A stretch of DNA of 37,779 nt from Acidobacteriota bacterium. Lineage in GTDB: Bacteria > Acidobacteriota > Terriglobia > Terriglobales > SCQP01. The notes below the pieces were generated by a model. The model saw nothing but the letters and a program-made list of their open reading frames with translations. It was not told where the DNA came from and searched no databases. Made by a program: the position numbers and the translations under genes. Below, piece by piece: positions 22,945 to 30,960 of the stretch. The stretch spans positions 1 through 37,779 of the forward strand of contig DAHUYO010000029.1 of assembly GCA_027315185.1 (NCBI GenBank). Reading direction: 5' to 3'. The first letter of the stretch is position 1. Every line of letters starts with the position of its first letter.

Positions 22945-24234
22945 GTGCCCGCCACTGCATCCAATCCTGAGCGCGTCTTCTTGGTCGGCGTTGAATTTCG
23001 CCGCCGCGGCATCGCTGCGCCCGCGTCCGGAGCGTCGGCCGCCGGCGCCCTGGATGCCGCCGACCGGCTGGCGGAACTGCGCGAGCTGGCCGCCAGCGCC
23101 GGCGGTACCGTGGTCGGCAGCATGGAGCAGCGGCGCCCCGCGCCCGATCCCGGCCTGCTGCTCGGCCGCGGCAAGGTGGCCGAACTGCAAGGTGCTTTGG
23201 CCGCCACCGGCGCCGACGTCGCCATCTTCGATCACGAACTGACCCCCACCCAACTGCGCAACCTGGAGCGAGAAACTGGCGTGCGCGTCATTGACCGCAC
23301 GCAGCTCATTCTCGACACCTTCGCCCGCCATGCCCGCACGCGCGAGGGCCAGTTGCAGGTGGAGTTGGCGCAGCTGGAATATCTGCTGCCCCGCCTCACC
23401 GGCCATGGCGCGGCCATGTCGCGGCTGGGCGGCGGCATCGGCACCCGCGGGCCCGGCGAAACCAAACTGGAAACCGACCGCCGGCGCATCCACCAACGGG
23501 TGCGGGAGCTGCGCCACGCCCTCGAGGAGGTGCGGCGCGCGCGGCAGCAACAGCGGCAAAAGCGCGAGGAGGTCCCGCTCGCCACCGTGGCCTTGGTCGG
23601 CTACACCAACGCGGGCAAAAGCACCCTGTTCAACCGCCTGACCGGCGCCGACGTGCTGACCTCCAGCCGAATGTTCGCCACGCTGGACCCGACGGTGCGC
23701 GCCATCCAGCTGCCCTCCCGCCGCCGCGTGCTGCTCTCCGACACGGTCGGCTTCCTGCGCCATCTTCCCCATGGGCTGATCAGCGCGTTCCGCGCCACGC
23801 TGGAGGAGGTGCAGCGCGCCAGCCTGCTGCTGCACGTGTATGACGCCACCAGCCCCCATCGCGCCGAGCAAGCCCAGCAAGTGCAGCAGGTCTTGGCCGA
23901 GCTGGGCGTCACCGCCACGCCGCAGATCGCCGTGGCCAACAAAATGGACCTGTTGGCGGAGGGCGCGGAAGGCGCCGCGGCCGGCGCCATCGCCGTCAGC
24001 GCCCGCACCGCCGCCGGGATCGCCGCGCTGCTGACCGCCTTGGACCAAGCCCTGCCGCTGGATCCCATCCAGCGCCATCGCCTGCGCATTCCCCACGCCG
24101 AAGGGCGCATTCTCCACCTGGTGCACCAGCATGCCCGCGTGCTGGCGGAACAGCACCTCGCCGACGCCACGGAGCTGGACGCCGAGCTGCCGGAAAGCTT
24201 GCTGCGCCGCCTCCAGCCGTATCTTCAGCCCTAG
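22945..24234 (+). CDS. hflX: Ribosome-associated GTPase HflX
   Basis: GTPase that binds the 50S subunit and splits stalled ribosomes under stress. The protein is 429 residues from GTG 22945. The N-terminal HflX domain has LLLGRGKVAEL and FDHELTPTQLRNLE, then the helical linker with RLGGGIGTRGPGETKLE. The G domain has G1 GYTNAGKST (219-227), G2 region TLDPT, G3 DTVGF (266-270), G4 NKMD and G5 VSART. No clear ribosome binding site precedes the GTG. Its stop codon shares the CTAG tetranucleotide with the stop of the convergent hydrolase gene. Confidence 0.96.
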   Translation: MPATASNPERVFLVGVEFRRRGIAAPASGASAAGALDAADRLAELRELAASAGGTVVGSMEQRRPAPDPGLLLGRGKVAELQGALAATGADVAIFDHELTPTQLRNLERETGVRVIDRTQLILDTFARHARTREGQLQVELAQLEYLLPRLTGHGAAMSRLGGGIGTRGPGETKLETDRRRIHQRVRELRHALEEVRRARQQQRQKREEVPLATVALVGYTNAGKSTLFNRLTGADVLTSSRMFATLDPTVRAIQLPSRRRVLLSDTVGFLRHLPHGLISAFRATLEEVQRASLLLHVYDATSPHRAEQAQQVQQVLAELGVTATPQIAVANKMDLLAEGAEGAAAGAIAVSARTAAGIAALLTALDQALPLDPIQRHRLRIPHAEGRILHLVHQHARVLAEQHLADATELDAELPESLLRRLQPYLQP

Positions 24235-24866
24235 GCGAAATCCAAATTGTCGCGGATGATGCGGTCGAACTCCGCCGCGCGGTTGGTCAGGAAATGGTCG
24301 GCTCCGGCCAGCCAGCAAATCCGTTTGGGCGGCGGCAGATTGGCGACGTACCCCTCCACCTGCGCCACGCCGCCGTACACGTCCGCCGTTCCGCTGATAA
24401 AGAGCTTGGGCCCGTTCCACGCCAGCGCGGCGGGCAGCCGCGCGGTACTGGCCGGGGCGCCGATGGCCAGCAGCCGCTCGACCCGCGGATCCGCTTGCCG
24501 CTCCAAATAGCGCAACGCGACAAACGCGCCGAAGGAGAAGCCCGCCAGCACCAGCGGGCATCGCCAGCGCGCGGCGGCAAAGTCCAGCGCCGCGCGCAGA
24601 TCCTGGGTCTCTCCCTTGCCGTTGTCGAAGCCGCCCTGGCTGCGGCCAACGCCGCGAAAATTGAAGCGCAGCGCCGGCAGGCCCATTCCCGCCAGCGATC
24701 GCGCCGCCTGAAAAATCGTCCGGCTGTGCAGCGTCCCGCCGAATTGGGGGTGGGGATGGCAGGCCACCGCCGCCCGGGTGACTGCAACGCCCGCGTCGGG
24801 CTCGTTGAGGACGTATTCCAAATCCCCCACCGGCCCCGGCAGCACCCCGCTCGTGATCCGCGCCAT
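24231..24866 (-). CDS. Alpha/beta hydrolase
   Basis: Cytoplasmic hydrolase of 211 residues with unknown substrate. The nucleophile elbow GFSFG holds Ser111; Asp162 in GTADVY and His191 in GADHF complete a probable catalytic triad. CHPHPQFGGTLHS and RFNFRGVGRSQGG near the N-terminus are typical of the small alpha/beta hydrolase group often annotated as dienelactone hydrolase-like or YfhR/CocE-NonD-like. There is no signal peptide. It is transcribed leftward, convergent with hflX, with the two stops sharing CTAG at 24231-24234, and divergent from the M20 peptidase gene. Confidence 0.88.
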   Translation of the reverse strand: MARITSGVLPGPVGDLEYVLNEPDAGVAVTRAAVACHPHPQFGGTLHSRTIFQAARSLAGMGLPALRFNFRGVGRSQGGFDNGKGETQDLRAALDFAAARWRCPLVLAGFSFGAFVALRYLERQADPRVERLLAIGAPASTARLPAALAWNGPKLFISGTADVYGGVAQVEGYVANLPPPKRICWLAGADHFLTNRAAEFDRIIRDNLDFA

Positions 24867-25039
24867 ATTTCCAGCATACCGGGGCGGCGGGCGCCAGCCC
24901 TACGCGGCGGCGCGCGCCGCGCCGCGCACTGCCCGCAACCAGTTCCCGGGTCCTCTGCCCGCGCCCTGCGTTGCCGCCGCCGGCGGGCCCGTAACCGCCC
25001 CCGCGCCCCTGCTGCTACACTCAACGGCTGGCCCACCCT

Positions 25040-26047
25040 ATGTCCGCCACCGACGCCGCCGCGCTCTTCGCCTTGGTTCGCCAGATGGTGGACCTGGAAT
25101 CCGTCACCGGTCAGGAAGAGGCGGTCGCCGAATTCACCGCCGGCTACCTTCGCCAGCGCGGCATCGCCGCCGAGCTCTGGGCGTTCGAACCCGGCCGCGC
25201 CAATGTTTTTGCCGCCGTTGGCCAGCCGCGGGTGGTGCTGAGCACGCATCTGGACACGGTGCCGCCGTTTATTCCCAGCCGGGAGGACGGCGAGTTCATC
25301 TACGGCCGCGGAAGCTGCGACGCCAAAGGCATTGCCGCGGCGCAGATCTTCGCCGCCCTCGAGCTGCAAAGCCAGGGCCTGCGTGACTTCGGCCTGCTGT
25401 TCATGGCCGGCGAGGAGAAAAACAGCGCCGGCGCCAAAATAGCCAATGAGCGCCCCGTCGGCAGCCGCTTCCTCATCAATGGCGAACCCACCAGCAGCCA
25501 AATGGTTAGCGCTGGAAAGGGGGCGCTGCGCGTGGATCTGACGGCGCAAGGACGGGCGGCGCACTCGGCGTATCCGCAACTGGGCGACTCCGCCATCCTA
25601 AAGCTGCTGGCGGCGTTGGCGCGGCTTCAGGCGCTGCCCTTGCCCGCCGACCCACGCCTCGGACCCACGACCTGCAATATCGGCACGCTGGCCGGCGGCC
25701 GCGCGCCCAATGTCGTACCGGATTTCGCCCGCGCCGAGCTGTTGTACCGTCTGGTGGCGCCGGCCGGCGATTTGCGCCAAAGCATCACCGCCGCCGCCAC
25801 GCCGGACGCGCAAGCGGAATTCGTGCTGGAGATTCCGCCGGTTTTCCTGCGCACGTTGCCCGGCTTCGCGAGCACGACGGTCGCCTTCACCACCGACATT
25901 CCCGCGCTGAGCGCATGGGGCGAGGCGATGCTCTTCGGCCCTGGCGACATCGCCGTCGCCCACACTCCCAACGAGCGCATCGCCAAGGCCGAATTGACCG
26001 CCGCCGTTGGCGCCTACGCCGGCATGGTGCGGTCGCTGCTCGGCTAA
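25040..26047 (+). CDS. M20 family metallopeptidase (ArgE/DapE-like)
   Basis: Zinc-dependent amidohydrolase/peptidase of 335 residues. The first metal ligand is His70 in STHLDTVPP with Asp72; the bridging Asp94 is in GRGSCDAKG; the catalytic glutamate pair E125-E126 is in MAGEEKNSAG. A lid/dimerisation domain begins at GKGALRVDLTAQGRAAHSAYP, which has the conserved His. The final metal-ligand histidine is in AVAHTPNE. The family includes acetylornithine deacetylase, succinyl-diaminopimelate desuccinylase and carboxypeptidases; the substrate cannot be told here and no biosynthetic partner gene lies beside it. There is no signal peptide. Confidence 0.9.
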   Translation: MSATDAAALFALVRQMVDLESVTGQEEAVAEFTAGYLRQRGIAAELWAFEPGRANVFAAVGQPRVVLSTHLDTVPPFIPSREDGEFIYGRGSCDAKGIAAAQIFAALELQSQGLRDFGLLFMAGEEKNSAGAKIANERPVGSRFLINGEPTSSQMVSAGKGALRVDLTAQGRAAHSAYPQLGDSAILKLLAALARLQALPLPADPRLGPTTCNIGTLAGGRAPNVVPDFARAELLYRLVAPAGDLRQSITAAATPDAQAEFVLEIPPVFLRTLPGFASTTVAFTTDIPALSAWGEAMLFGPGDIAVAHTPNERIAKAELTAAVGAYAGMVRSLLG

Positions 26048-26218
26048 GGCCGCGGGTGCGCCGCCGTTTCCGACCTCGGATGCGCCCGCAAGCGGCGCAG
26101 CCGCGCTGGGGCCCGCGCCGGGCCTCATGCGGGACACCTGGCGCTGCGCGCTCACGCCGTCGCGAGGCAATGCGGCACGCCCCGCCGCAGGCTGCGCTGC
26201 GGCCCGCGCCACGAAATG

Positions 26219-26455
26219 TTAGGCGTTGCCCGCCGAACCGATGCCGCGCCGCAGCAGCGCTTCCATCTCATCCTTGATGTGCAGTTTCCGCTTCTTCAGT
26301 CGCAACTCCTCGATCTCTTCCTCGCTGGAGAGAAAGCGCCGCTCGCGGAGCTGGCTCAACTGAACTTCCAGAGCCGAATGTTCCTGCGAGAGCTGGCGAT
26401 ACGATTCGTTGTGCGCCATCAAATCGTGGCGATTGATGGCGGCGGCGGTGTTCAT
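26219..26455 (-). CDS. YdcH/DUF465 family small protein
   Basis: Small helical protein of 78 residues. It shows the family pattern: HNESYRQLSQEHSALEVQL, then LRERRFLSSEEEIEELRLKKRKLHIKDEME, near the C-terminus LLRRG. It is probably an antiparallel helical hairpin of unknown function. The start is set by an excellent AGGAGG 8 nt before ATG 26455; the frame runs 28 codons further upstream without support. The gene is divergent from truB. Confidence 0.9.
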   Translation of the reverse strand: MNTAAAINRHDLMAHNESYRQLSQEHSALEVQLSQLRERRFLSSEEEIEELRLKKRKLHIKDEMEALLRRGIGSAGNA

Positions 26456-26702
26456 GGCCGTATCCTCCTGCGGCAATCCGCCGGCGGCGGCGCCGCATCC
26501 ACTATGCGCGCCCCGCGCAGCGGAGCGCCAGACCATCACAGCGGCGGCAGGCCATGAGCCGTGGCGTCCACGGCCCTGCCCAAGCCGCCGCTTTTTCCCG
26601 ACGCCGCCAACCTACCACCATCCGTCGGCGGGCGCAATCCGGCCGGGTGATAATCGTAATTGCCTTTCCCGATCCGTCCCCCCGCCCGCCGCCCCCGCCC
26701 CA

Positions 26703-27605
26703 ATGGATAGCGCGCTCATCATTGACAAGCCCGCCGGCATGACCTCGCACGACGTGGTGGCGCGGGTGCGCCGCCTGCTGGGGGAGCGATCCGTGGGCCA
26801 CCTCGGCACTTTGGACCCCACCGCGACGGGGGTTTTGCCCCTGCTGACCGGCCGGTTAACCCGCCTGGCGCAGTTTTTCTCTGCCCGGGACAAGGAATAC
26901 GAGGGCGAAATTATTCTCGGCCAGGCCACCACCACGTATGACGCCAGCGGCGACCCGGTCGGGCCCGCCGCCGCCCACATTCCCGCCCGGGAGGAAATCG
27001 AAGTGGCGCTGGCCGCCTTCCGCGGCGCCATCTGGCAACAACCGCCGCCCTATTCGGCCAAAAAGACCGGCGGCCGCCGCGCTTACGCCTTGGCACGCCG
27101 CCAGCAGCCGGTGCAGCTGGATCCGGTGCGCATCGAAGTCAGCGACTTCACCCTCCTGGGGCTGGAGGGCAATCGGCTGCGCTTCCACGTTTGTTGTTCC
27201 ACCGGCGCCTATGTCCGCGGATTGGCGCATGATCTCGGCCAGGCGCTCGGCGTCGGCGCGCACCTGGGCCCGCTGCGCCGCACCCGCTCCGGAGAGTTCA
27301 CCCTGGCCTGCGCCGTCACGCTGGACCGCTTGGCGGAGCTGGCTGGCGCCGCCGGCCCCGATGCCGCCGCTCGCGCCGCCGCCTGGGCGCCGTACCGCAT
27401 TCCCGCCACCGAATTGCTGCCGGAGTTTCCCGCCGTCGTGGCGCCGCCGGATGCCGCCAACCGCCTGCGCCAGGGCCGCACCGCCAACTTGCCGGAGTTT
27501 TCCAAAACGCTCACCGTCCGCGTCTTCCTTCCCGACGGCGCGCTGCTGGCCATCGCCCGCCGCGTCGCCGGCTCTTTGTTCCAGCCGAAAATCGTCTTCA
27601 GCTAA
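26703..27605 (+). CDS. truB: tRNA pseudouridine(55) synthase TruB
   Basis: Converts U55 in the T loop of tRNAs to pseudouridine. The protein is 300 residues. Motif I is LIIDKPAGMTSHDVV (residues 5-19) and the catalytic Asp38 is in HLGTLDPTATGVLP. Motif KEYEGEIILGQATTTYDASGD follows. Further landmarks are PPPYSAKKTGGRRAY and STGAYVRGLAHDLG; the C-terminus has a PUA-like piece (LRQGRTANL). ATG 26703 is chosen because the protein starts right before motif I; the longer frame upstream covers the DUF465 gene on the other strand. There is a 65-bp gap with a hairpin before the DUF5996 gene. Confidence 0.96.
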   Translation: MDSALIIDKPAGMTSHDVVARVRRLLGERSVGHLGTLDPTATGVLPLLTGRLTRLAQFFSARDKEYEGEIILGQATTTYDASGDPVGPAAAHIPAREEIEVALAAFRGAIWQQPPPYSAKKTGGRRAYALARRQQPVQLDPVRIEVSDFTLLGLEGNRLRFHVCCSTGAYVRGLAHDLGQALGVGAHLGPLRRTRSGEFTLACAVTLDRLAELAGAAGPDAAARAAAWAPYRIPATELLPEFPAVVAPPDAANRLRQGRTANLPEFSKTLTVRVFLPDGALLAIARRVAGSLFQPKIVFS

Positions 27606-27639
27606 TCGCCGGCTCTCTTTGGGAACCGCGTCCAACCCT

Positions 27640-27656
27640 GGGCGGCTGCGCCGCCC
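27640..27656 (+). other. Hairpin just before the DUF5996 ribosome binding site
   Basis: GGGCGGC (27640-27646) pairs perfectly with GCCGCCC (27650-27656) around a TGC loop. It ends 4 nt before GGAGG (27660-27664) of the next gene. It could attenuate readthrough from truB or affect initiation; no T tract is present. Confidence 0.35.
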
Positions 27657-27670
27657 GCCGGAGGTGCTCC

Positions 27671-28579
27671 GTGCCGTCCGCCCTCGCCGCCACCGATCCC
27701 TGGCCGGAACTGCCGCTCGCCGCCTGGCAAGACACCTGCGAGACGCTGCATCGCTGGACGCAGATGGCGGGCAAGGTGCGCTTGGCCCTAACCCCGCGCA
27801 GCAACCATTGGTGGAACGTGGCGCTATATGTGACCGCCCGCGGCCTGACCACCTCGCCCATTCCCTACCAAGGCGCCGCCTTCGAACTGCAATTTGATTT
27901 CCTCAGCCACCAACTGCTGTTGCTCACCAGCCGCGGCGGCACGTCTTCCCTGCCCCTGGCGCCGCAGTCCTGCGCCACGTTCCATGAGCGCTTCCTGGAG
28001 TTGTTGGCCGCCGCCGGCATCGCGGTCCACATCTCCCCCCTGCCGTGCGAGATTCCCGGCGCCGTTCCCTTCGATCAGGACCACGCTCATGCGTCCTACG
28101 ATCCCGAATACGCGCAACGGTTTTGGCGCGTGCTGTTGTCGGCGCAGCGGGTGCTTTCCGTCTTCCGCGCCGAATTCCTCGGCAAATGCAGCCCGGTGCA
28201 TTTCTTTTGGGGCAGTTTCGATCTCGCCGTCACCCGTTTTTCCGGCCGCCGCGCCCCCGACGACCCCACGCGCGACGCCGTCACCCGGGAGGCATATTCG
28301 CATGAGGTTTCCAGCGTCGGCTTCTGGCCGGGCGGCGGCGCCTTCGCCGATGCGGCGTTCTATGCCTATGCCGCGCCGGCGCCGCCCGGCTTTCGCGACG
28401 CCCCGGTGCGGCCCGCCGCCGCCCATTGGGACGCCACGCTGGGCGAATTTCTGCTGCCCTATGCCGAACTGCGCCGCGCGCCCGCGCCCGACGCCGCGCT
28501 GCTCGATTTCTGCCGCTCCACCTATGCCGCCGCCGCCGACCTCGGCCAGTGGGACCGCGCCGCGCTGGAGCGCCGCTAG
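27671..28579 (+). CDS. DUF5996 family protein
   Basis: Protein of 302 residues with no signal peptide or membrane segments. It shows the features of the DUF5996 family: WPELPLAAWQDTCETLHRWTQMAGKVRLAL at the start (Trp/Pro-rich), RSNHWWNVALYVTARGLTTSPIPY, FQFDF-like core FELQFDFL, and later PVHFFWGSFDLAVTRFSGRRAP, SHEVSSVGFWPGGG and AAFYAYAAPAPPGF. Its biochemical role is not known. The start is GTG, supported by GGAGG at 27660-27664 with a 6-nt spacer. It is in the same direction as truB, but the short hairpin between them leaves a shared transcript uncertain. Confidence 0.85.
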   Translation: MPSALAATDPWPELPLAAWQDTCETLHRWTQMAGKVRLALTPRSNHWWNVALYVTARGLTTSPIPYQGAAFELQFDFLSHQLLLLTSRGGTSSLPLAPQSCATFHERFLELLAAAGIAVHISPLPCEIPGAVPFDQDHAHASYDPEYAQRFWRVLLSAQRVLSVFRAEFLGKCSPVHFFWGSFDLAVTRFSGRRAPDDPTRDAVTREAYSHEVSSVGFWPGGGAFADAAFYAYAAPAPPGFRDAPVRPAAAHWDATLGEFLLPYAELRRAPAPDAALLDFCRSTYAAAADLGQWDRAALERR

Positions 28580-29005
28580 CGGCCCCCGCGCCGCATGGCG
28601 GAACACGAACCAGCACGCCGCGACCGCCCCGACCGGCCATCGCCAGCTGTAGCGCAGGTGTGCGCCCTCCCTTGGCGTACGCCCCCCAGGGCAGCGGGCG
28701 CAGGCCGGGGGCTAGGCCGCGCTTTTCATCTTCCGTCCGCTCACTCAAAATGAGGTGTCAGTGACTCGTCCGAACCGCCCGCGCGCCTGGGTCACGGCCT
28801 CTTAGCGTCGGCCGCGCCCCAAAACGTGCAGCGGCAGCACCCATCAATCGGGCAGCTCCCAAATTGCCTTAGCGGGCACTACGGTTCCTGCACAAATCCG
28901 CCCGGCCGCCCGGCGCCGCGTAGCCAACCGCGTAACCAACGGCGGTCCTGGCGCGTCGAGTAACCAGATTGTGCAGTGCAATACCGAATCAGCGAGGAGT
29001 GAACC
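28580..29005. other. Intergenic region, no gene recognised
   Basis: Between the DUF5996 gene and the Gly/Met-rich protein. Reading frames crossing it give Arg/Pro-rich sequence without domain-like character and stop within it. A short imperfect repeat is seen around CTCACTCAAAATGAG and TGTCAGTGACT near 28740. No clear promoter was recognised, although the next gene has GAGGAG at 28994-28999. Confidence 0.5.
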
Positions 29006-29935
29006 ATGGGGACCTATCGGAGAAAGACAGCGGAGCAGATGCAGTGGCGCGGCGCGCGGCGCCCGGGGGCAGCCGGCGCTGGCCTTGCCCTGGCGGCGGC
29101 GTTTTCCTTAGCCCTGGTCGCTGGAGCGCCCGCCTGGGCCGCAACGGCGCGGCACGCGGCACATCCAGCGGCGAAAACGGCGTTGGCCGCCGGCGCCCGC
29201 CTCAACGCCGAGTTGAAAAGCACGCTGGACGCGCATAAGGCCAAGGTCGGCCAAAAAGTTACGGCGGTCGTGCGCTCCAATGTGAAAAGCCACGGCCGGG
29301 TGATCATTCCCAAGGGCGCCAAGCTCTACGGAACGGTCACGGCGGTAACCCGGGCCAGCAAGAAGAACAAGCAATCCGCCGTCGGCGTGCTCTTTTATCG
29401 GGCCGTGACCAAGCACCATCGCGTGATTCCCCTGCGCGCCGCCATCTCCCGCGTGCTCTTTGTGCCCGGTCTGGCGGCCAACGGAATGGCCAACATGGGC
29501 ATGGACTCTCCGATGGGAGGCATGGCTGGCGGCGGCATGGGCGGCGGCATGGCCGGTCCTAGGGGTGGTATGGTCGGCGGCGCAATGGGAGGCGCCGTCG
29601 GCGGCGTGGCCAATACCGCTGGCGGGGCCGTGGGCGGCATGGGCAAAATGGCCGGCGATGCAGCCGGCAGTGCGGCTGGCGGCTTGGGGCGCATGGGCGC
29701 TAATGCCGGGGCCGACGCGCAGCTGAACGGCGTATGGCGGGACAGCAACGGCCATCCCTTCGCCATCCGCTTCCCCCGCCTGGGCTCGACCGCGGCGCTT
29801 TATGGCCAGGGCAGCTTTTTGGTGAGCCGCGGCGGCAACTTCAAATTAAATTCCGGCAGCCAGCTGCAATTGGAAACGCTGGGAGGCGGCGCCTCCGCCT
29901 CCGGCGCCGCGCACGCCTCCGCCGGCACGCATTGA
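29006..29935 (+). CDS. Secreted protein with Gly/Met-rich low-complexity region
   Basis: Exported protein of 309 residues, not assigned to a named family. A signal peptide with the core LALAAAFSLALVAGAPAWA probably ends near residue 46. Residues about 65-155 form a compact domain with LNAELKSTLDAHKAKVGQKV, VKSHGRVIIPKGAKLYGTV and RVIPLRAAISRV. It resembles the small beta domains (VirB10/SH3-like in look) found in several acidobacterial secreted proteins. Residues about 159-236 are built of GGM, GGA and MGG repeats. A short ending region (LNGVWRDSNGHPFAIRFPR) and an Ala/Ser tail follow. GAGGAG is 6 nt before the ATG. Function unknown. Confidence 0.8.
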   Translation: MGTYRRKTAEQMQWRGARRPGAAGAGLALAAAFSLALVAGAPAWAATARHAAHPAAKTALAAGARLNAELKSTLDAHKAKVGQKVTAVVRSNVKSHGRVIIPKGAKLYGTVTAVTRASKKNKQSAVGVLFYRAVTKHHRVIPLRAAISRVLFVPGLAANGMANMGMDSPMGGMAGGGMGGGMAGPRGGMVGGAMGGAVGGVANTAGGAVGGMGKMAGDAAGSAAGGLGRMGANAGADAQLNGVWRDSNGHPFAIRFPRLGSTAALYGQGSFLVSRGGNFKLNSGSQLQLETLGGGASASGAAHASAGTH

Positions 29936-29995
29936 TTCCCGCGCGCCGGCCCCGCCGTCTGGCCGGCGCAATCCCACGGGCGCCCGGCGAGTACT

Positions 29996-30045
29996 GAGCC
30001 GCGTGCCACCGCACGCGGCTCGCGAGCCCGTGCCCCGCGGCACGG
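29996..30045 (+). terminator. Two perfect hairpins after the Gly/Met-rich gene
   Basis: GAGCCGCGTGC (29996-30006) pairs with GCACGCGGCTC (30011-30021) around CACC, a perfect 11-bp stem. CCGTGCC (30028-30034) pairs with GGCACGG (30039-30045) around CCGC. They lie 60-110 bp after the stop. There is no T tract. They also form the left border of the RHS cassette region. Confidence 0.5.
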
Positions 30046-30104
30046 AGGGAACTAGCGCGCAGGGACCCAGCCCGCGCCCCAGCGCCACGGCGGGTTCCGC
30101 ACGC

Positions 30105-30145
30105 CGGGCAGAGCGGACTCGAACCCCAGACCTCTACCGTGTCAA
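30105..30145 (-). repeat. tRNA-Val 3'-half-like remnant, copy A
   Basis: On the minus strand the sequence starts exactly with an anticodon loop TTGACAC (30145-30139, anticodon GAC). It continues through the 3' anticodon stem GGTAG, variable loop, an intact T loop TTCGAGT and the T-stem strand CCGCT. The T-stem 5' strand is changed (TGGGG) and no CCA is encoded at the end. The 5' half of the tRNA is absent; unrelated sequence precedes the loop. Confidence 0.6.
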
Positions 30146-30308
30146 TTTCGGGGACGATTTCACACCGGAAGGTGCCGATTGATGCCCAGTGATGGGCGCT
30201 GCAATGGGTTGCGGGCAAATGCCGAGTCAACGATGGTTATAGCGCGCTGCCGAGTAATCCCACAAGATGCGACGATGGGTGGCGGGGTTGCGGCACAATC
30301 GCGGCACA
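30105..30308. repeat. Att-like direct repeat, copy A
   Basis: Copy A pairs with 32179-32382 at a constant offset of 2074. The block 30112-30180 matches in about 63 of 69 positions and the block 30275-30308 in about 29 of 34. The 94 bp between are diverged but of equal length. The right block ends with CGGCACA at 30291-30297 and 30302-30308, 11 bp apart. A tRNA-derived core plus distant short direct repeats is the layout of a tyrosine-recombinase attachment region; that reading is inference. Confidence 0.6.
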
Positions 30309-30432
30309 GCGGGTCGCTGGGGCGAGGAATCGCCGCCTCCGGCCTCATAGTTCCGGCCGCAGCCCCGGTCCTCGGCGCGCGCGGGGTCAGCGCGGCTCAC
30401 CGGGCCAAGCCTATACCGCGGGGCCACAAAGT

Positions 30433-30960
30433 TCAAAGGTGGCGCAGCAGCCAGCGGATCCCGATATAGGCGACAGCGGCGACGATGAGCCAGGCATAGG
30501 CGTTTGCCAGGAGGGCGCGGGCGCGGGCGAATCCGTTGCGTTTCGACATGGGCGGCTGCGGCTGGGCGAGGTCGAGGCCGACGCCCAGGGGTGGGGTTGG
30601 CGCCTCGTCCTCCGCGCCCCACCTCCACGGGAAAATGGCGAGAAGGGCCGAGCCCGCCAGCACAGCGGTGAAGGGGAGCAGGACCGCCGCTGGGCGGAGC
30701 GCAATTGCGGCCAGGTTTTGGCCCCAGTTGGCGGCCAGGCCAACGACGGCGAGAGCCAGGCCCATAGCACCTGTGAGCCGCAGGAGGAGGCGCCAGCGCC
30801 GCCGACCGAGCCGCCGGCTGGCCAGCGAGAACTTCCACCACGCGGCGCAAAGGGCGAGGAAAACGGCAAGGACAACTGGGGTGAAATCGCTCCCGAAGGC
30901 GAGGTTACCGGCTGCGGCCCGAGCGTTCGCCGCGCTGGCGGAAGCTGTGAGCACCGTCAT
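30433..30960 (-). CDS. Four-helix membrane protein coupled to RHS copy 1
   Basis: Hypothetical protein of 175 residues with four hydrophobic segments, near residues 27-44, 60-80, 86-108 and 150-170. Between the third and fourth is a polar Pro/Glu-rich loop; the C-terminus ends WLLRHL. I chose ATG 30960 because it overlaps the RHS stop as ATGA, a classic translational coupling; another ATG lies three codons upstream. It is not recognisably similar to the equivalent gene of cassette 2, but has the same position, coupling and helix number. An immunity or membrane-partner role for the RHS tail is inferred only from this arrangement. Confidence 0.65.
   Translation of the reverse strand: MTVLTASASAANARAAAGNLAFGSDFTPVVLAVFLALCAAWWKFSLASRRLGRRRWRLLLRLTGAMGLALAVVGLAANWGQNLAAIALRPAAVLLPFTAVLAGSALLAIFPWRWGAEDEAPTPPLGVGLDLAQPQPPMSKRNGFARARALLANAYAWLIVAAVAYIGIRWLLRHL

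Noticed and set aside
22855-24561. 568-residue minus-strand frame opposite hflX
   Set aside because: Runs across two real genes with low-complexity Gly/Ala/Gln sequence; HflX G motifs lie on the plus strand.
28281-28764. Reading frames on both strands around 28281-28764
   Set aside because: They overlap the end of the DUF5996 gene and consist of Arg/Pro/Gly-rich sequence with no ribosome binding site.
29480-29715. CRISPR array or tandem DNA repeat in the Gly/Met region
   Set aside because: The repeats are of codon scale (GGM, GGA) and irregular; no spacer structure exists. No CRISPR array was seen anywhere in the window.
30105-30145. Functional tRNA gene
   Set aside because: Only the 3' half from the anticodon loop is present in both copies; D arm and 5' acceptor strand are missing.
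30227-30850. 207-residue minus-strand frame overlapping the membrane gene of cassette 1
   Set aside because: Pro/Arg-rich without helices; the overlapping frame has four hydrophobic segments and ATGA coupling.
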